From: Mycobacterium aquaticum | GTDB lineage: Bacteria; Actinomycetota; Actinomycetes; Mycobacteriales; Mycobacteriaceae | DNA: 64,000 bases | Assembly (NCBI RefSeq): GCF_002086485.1 | Contig: NZ_MVHF01000010.1 | Location: 1-64,000 of the forward strand | Direction: 5' to 3' | Shown: piece by piece, positions 61,710-64,000 of the stretch | Numbering within the stretch: position 1 is the first letter of the stretch | Layout of the letters: each line of letters starts with the position of its first letter | Made by a program: the position numbers and the translations under genes | The notes under the pieces: generated by a model | What the model was told of the DNA's origin: nothing | Seen by the model: the letters and a program-made list of their open reading frames with translations, nothing else | Database searches by the model: none

Positions 61710-63728
61710 ATGCACGCAACCAAGCTCTCCAAGCAGATCGATCCTCCGGACAATCCATGGGATCCGGGAACTCCGTTGCGGCCCTTCGTCACCCCTTTGG
61801 CGGTGCTACACCCCGTCAAGATGGGCGACGCGATCACGATCGACATCGCGGCGACGACCGCGCTGATCCATCCGGACCTGCCCGAAATCGCGGCGTGGGG
61901 CTACGGCGTGCCGGGCGGGGCGACATCCCCCGGGCCACTTCTGGAAGCCGCTGCCGGCAATGCCACCACCGTGACGTGGCGGAATCGTCTGGATGCCAGT
62001 CTGTACCAGCGCGATCCGAACCGGCCGGTACCAACCCTGCCGTTCAGCACTGCCGTCGTCGATGATCCCGACGGGGACAACGACTCGGTCCAGAATTACC
62101 TCGGGAGTGAGGGAGGTGTGCCCGAGAAGATGCCGTTGGCGCCCTTGGGTTGGACCAGCACGCATCTTCACGGCGGGCATTCGGCCTCTGATGCTGACGG
62201 TTGGCCGGAGAACATGATACCCGCTGGCGGCCAACAGGTTTCGTTCTATGCCAACACCTACGACAATGTCGACATCGCGCTGGGCAAGGTCGGAGCGCTG
62301 CTGTGGTATCACGACCACGCGATGAACGGAACCCGCTGTCACGTGTATTCGGGTCTGGCCGGCGGCTACATCCTGCGCGATCAGGCCGAACGCGACCTGG
62401 GTCTGCCAACCACTCCCGAAGAAGGCGAGATCGTGGCGATAATCCAGGACCGCAACATCGACGCCGTGGACGGGCAGATCAGGTTCCTGCACAAGACAAC
62501 TCCGGATACCGGCGAGTTTTTCGGGCCGCTTACCTTGGTGAACGGAAAGCTGTGGCCACAGCTTTCGCTCCGGCCGGCCACCTACCGGCTGCGACTGCTC
62601 AACGGGTCCAATGCCCGTGCCTACCGGCTGCACTTGGTGACTGTCGATCGTTCGTCGACCGGGGACCAACCGCCAGAGGTCAGAGTGCACCACGATGTAC
62701 TGCGGATCATCGGCTCCGACGGCGGACTGCTGTGGAAGGCGGCCCCGGTCGCCCCGAGGTCGGCACTGACGTTGGCTCCGGCCGAGCGGCTCGATGTGCT
62801 GGTCGACCTGTCCGGGTTCGCCCCGGGTACACAGCTGTATTTGATCAACTCCGCGGAGGCACCGTTCGGGGGTGGAAAGGTCCCGACCGCTGCGCAGCTG
62901 AACAGCCTGTGGCACAAGGGCGATCGTCCTGGCCGCAATCCGTTTCCGTGGGTGCTGCGCCTCGACGTCGATCCGGACGCCGAGTTGCGCGGCATGGATC
63001 AGCCGGCCGGCGCGTTCGACGGCGTCGAGCTCAACGCCGCATTCCGGCGCACGGTGCACGGTCTGACCCCGCACCCGGCCCATGACGCCGCGCCCGAGAT
63101 TTCAATCGAGGGACACGAGCACCACCTGATCCTGTTGGCCGAAACCGATCCGCCGGGGCACCTCTACGTCCAGGAGCTTGTCGAGGATGCCAACGGCGAC
63201 ATCGCCCTACGGCTGCCCACTGACACCGAAACCAAGAAGTACCGCGTCGACGGGTGGATGGTCGGGGACCAGACATCTTCGGAGACACGGGTTGCGTTTG
63301 ACGACCACGTCGGCATACGACCCCAACTCGGTCAGTGGCAGGTCTTCCGATTCGTCAACACCACAGGTGACACTCACCCGCTGCACATCCACCAGTCCCA
63401 GTTCCAGACGCTGGGGTCCGCGGCAGGTCAGATCGCGTATGCCGACGCCCTGGGCAACAACATTTACGACCCGGCATCCCGGACCGCCACCGCCCCGCTG
63501 CTGCCCTTGCCGGAACCGGGTCGCAGCTACGACACTGCGGAAATCACCGGTTGGAAAGACACCATCCGGGTCGACCCGGGCAACGTGGTGAGCGTGGCCA
63601 TCAGGTTCGACGTCCCAGGCCGCTACGTCTACCACTGCCACGTCCTCGAGCACGAGGACACCCAGATGATGCGGCCGATCGTCGTGACCGTGGTGCCCAT
63701 GGACGACGGCACACCGATGCAGATGTGA
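61710..63728 (+). CDS. Multicopper oxidase (phenoxazinone synthase/CotA-like)
   Basis: 672 aa. The four copper-binding His motifs are all present: THLHGGH, WYHDHAMNG, HPLHIHQSQF and YHCHVLEHEDTQMM. The last motif supplies the type 1 Cys and axial Met. Sequence and length fit the phenoxazinone synthase/bilirubin oxidase/CotA group that oxidises phenols or bilirubin-like compounds with O2. No signal peptide is visible, so cytoplasmic, like phenoxazinone synthase. ATG 61710 follows AAAGGATG; ATG 61683 is in frame but lacks a Shine-Dalgarno. Confidence 0.92.
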   Translation: MHATKLSKQIDPPDNPWDPGTPLRPFVTPLAVLHPVKMGDAITIDIAATTALIHPDLPEIAAWGYGVPGGATSPGPLLEAAAGNATTVTWRNRLDASLYQRDPNRPVPTLPFSTAVVDDPDGDNDSVQNYLGSEGGVPEKMPLAPLGWTSTHLHGGHSASDADGWPENMIPAGGQQVSFYANTYDNVDIALGKVGALLWYHDHAMNGTRCHVYSGLAGGYILRDQAERDLGLPTTPEEGEIVAIIQDRNIDAVDGQIRFLHKTTPDTGEFFGPLTLVNGKLWPQLSLRPATYRLRLLNGSNARAYRLHLVTVDRSSTGDQPPEVRVHHDVLRIIGSDGGLLWKAAPVAPRSALTLAPAERLDVLVDLSGFAPGTQLYLINSAEAPFGGGKVPTAAQLNSLWHKGDRPGRNPFPWVLRLDVDPDAELRGMDQPAGAFDGVELNAAFRRTVHGLTPHPAHDAAPEISIEGHEHHLILLAETDPPGHLYVQELVEDANGDIALRLPTDTETKKYRVDGWMVGDQTSSETRVAFDDHVGIRPQLGQWQVFRFVNTTGDTHPLHIHQSQFQTLGSAAGQIAYADALGNNIYDPASRTATAPLLPLPEPGRSYDTAEITGWKDTIRVDPGNVVSVAIRFDVPGRYVYHCHVLEHEDTQMMRPIVVTVVPMDDGTPMQM

Positions 63729-63789
63729 GCTCACCGCCGATCGGTGATCTGACGATCGGCCGGGTTGCACCCGCCCCTCGCAACCACAG

Positions 63790-63895
63790 ACCAGGAATGA
63801 GAAAGATGACATGTGATGGGGACCCCCTTGGCTCGGACGCTCGTTGATAGGAGCGTCGGAGAGAGTTCTTTCAGGAGCGCAAGGAGGTCCCGCTG
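63790..63895 (+). ncRNA. 5' non-coding end of an IS110-family element, candidate bridge RNA region
   Basis: IS110-family elements carry a non-coding end upstream of the transposase that encodes a bridge RNA pairing with donor and target DNA. Here the segment contains a hairpin GACGCTC-GTTGATAG-GAGCGTC (63836-63857) and no reading frame of note. The element's outer boundary cannot be fixed from this window. Inference from family knowledge. Confidence 0.35.
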
Positions 63896-64000
63896 ATGAC
63901 GATGGTAGGCGGTTTTGATGTGCATCGGCAGCAGATCACGTTCGATTATGTGGACAGTGACGGGTTGGTGCGGTCCGGTCAGATCCGGCCGGCCACGCGC
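63896..64000 (+). CDS. IS110-family transposase, N-terminal fragment (cut by window edge)
   Basis: ATG 63896 follows a strong AAGGAGGT. The 35 visible residues begin MTMVGGFDVHRQQITFDYVD, the start of the RuvC-like DEDD catalytic domain of actinobacterial IS110 transposases; Asp8 is the first catalytic acid. The rest lies beyond the window. Confidence 0.85.
   Translation, partial: MTMVGGFDVHRQQITFDYVDSDGLVRSGQIRPATR

Overview
The window is the chromosome of a high-G+C, probably fast-growing environmental mycobacterium (Mycolicibacterium-like). The first 26.8 kb follows the Mycobacterium tuberculosis gene order around leuS to dnaB (Rv0040c-Rv0058) almost gene for gene: Mtc28-like antigen, leuS, MarR, GntR, LLM oxidoreductase, alpha/beta hydrolase, ino1, PadR, DUF1707-type membrane protein, DUF5318 protein, ponA1, a GT87-like membrane protein, rpsF-ssb-rpsR-rplI, dnaB. 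Inserted into this backbone are a mycothiol-dependent enzyme plus SDR pair, a glucosylglycerate hydrolase, and an amino-acid ABC transporter whose binding protein and permease are fused. dnaB carries two inteins, one inside the ATPase P-loop. Several genes here have a TANNNT -10 element exactly 6-7 nt before a GTG/ATG start, the signature of leaderless mycobacterial transcripts.

Eleven bases after the dnaB stop codon a Tn7-like transposon begins (26775 to 56327, about 29.6 kb). It has near-identical inverted ends with repeated TnsB-type sites and a translationally coupled tnsA-tnsB-tnsC-tniQ/tnsD operon next to the dnaB-proximal end, the same polarity as Tn7 at glmS. The TniQ/TnsD protein ends in a LysR-like helix-turn-helix. 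The cargo has two parts. The first is an IetA/IetS-like AAA ATPase plus subtilisin pair, a likely anti-phage or stability system, with a divergent winged-helix gene whose start is interrupted by four copies of a 7-bp repeat. The second is a PucR-regulated amine-catabolism region. Ten genes from 54424 down to 41422, every start overlapping the previous stop, encode an EthA-like flavin monooxygenase, hydrolase, monoamine oxidase, APC permease, unknown protein, glutamine synthetase-like ligase, PuuD-like amidase, acyl-CoA synthetase/enoyl-CoA hydratase fusion, alcohol dehydrogenase and aldehyde dehydrogenase, with an imine-reductase-like gene after a 28-nt gap. A divergent membrane-protein gene and a truncated PuuB-like oxidase lie on the other side of the promoter region. 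Together they suggest uptake of an amine, gamma-glutamylation or direct oxidation, aldehyde oxidation, release of glutamate, and CoA-dependent carbon catabolism.

Beyond the element lie amt-glnB, decayed fragments (Rv1733c-like, SDR), two unknown proteins, and a third copy of the transposon tip (61242-61253), suggesting a second, older Tn7-like insertion. The window closes with a multicopper oxidase and the start of an IS110-family element whose 5' non-coding end could encode a bridge RNA. No tRNA, rRNA or CRISPR array was seen.
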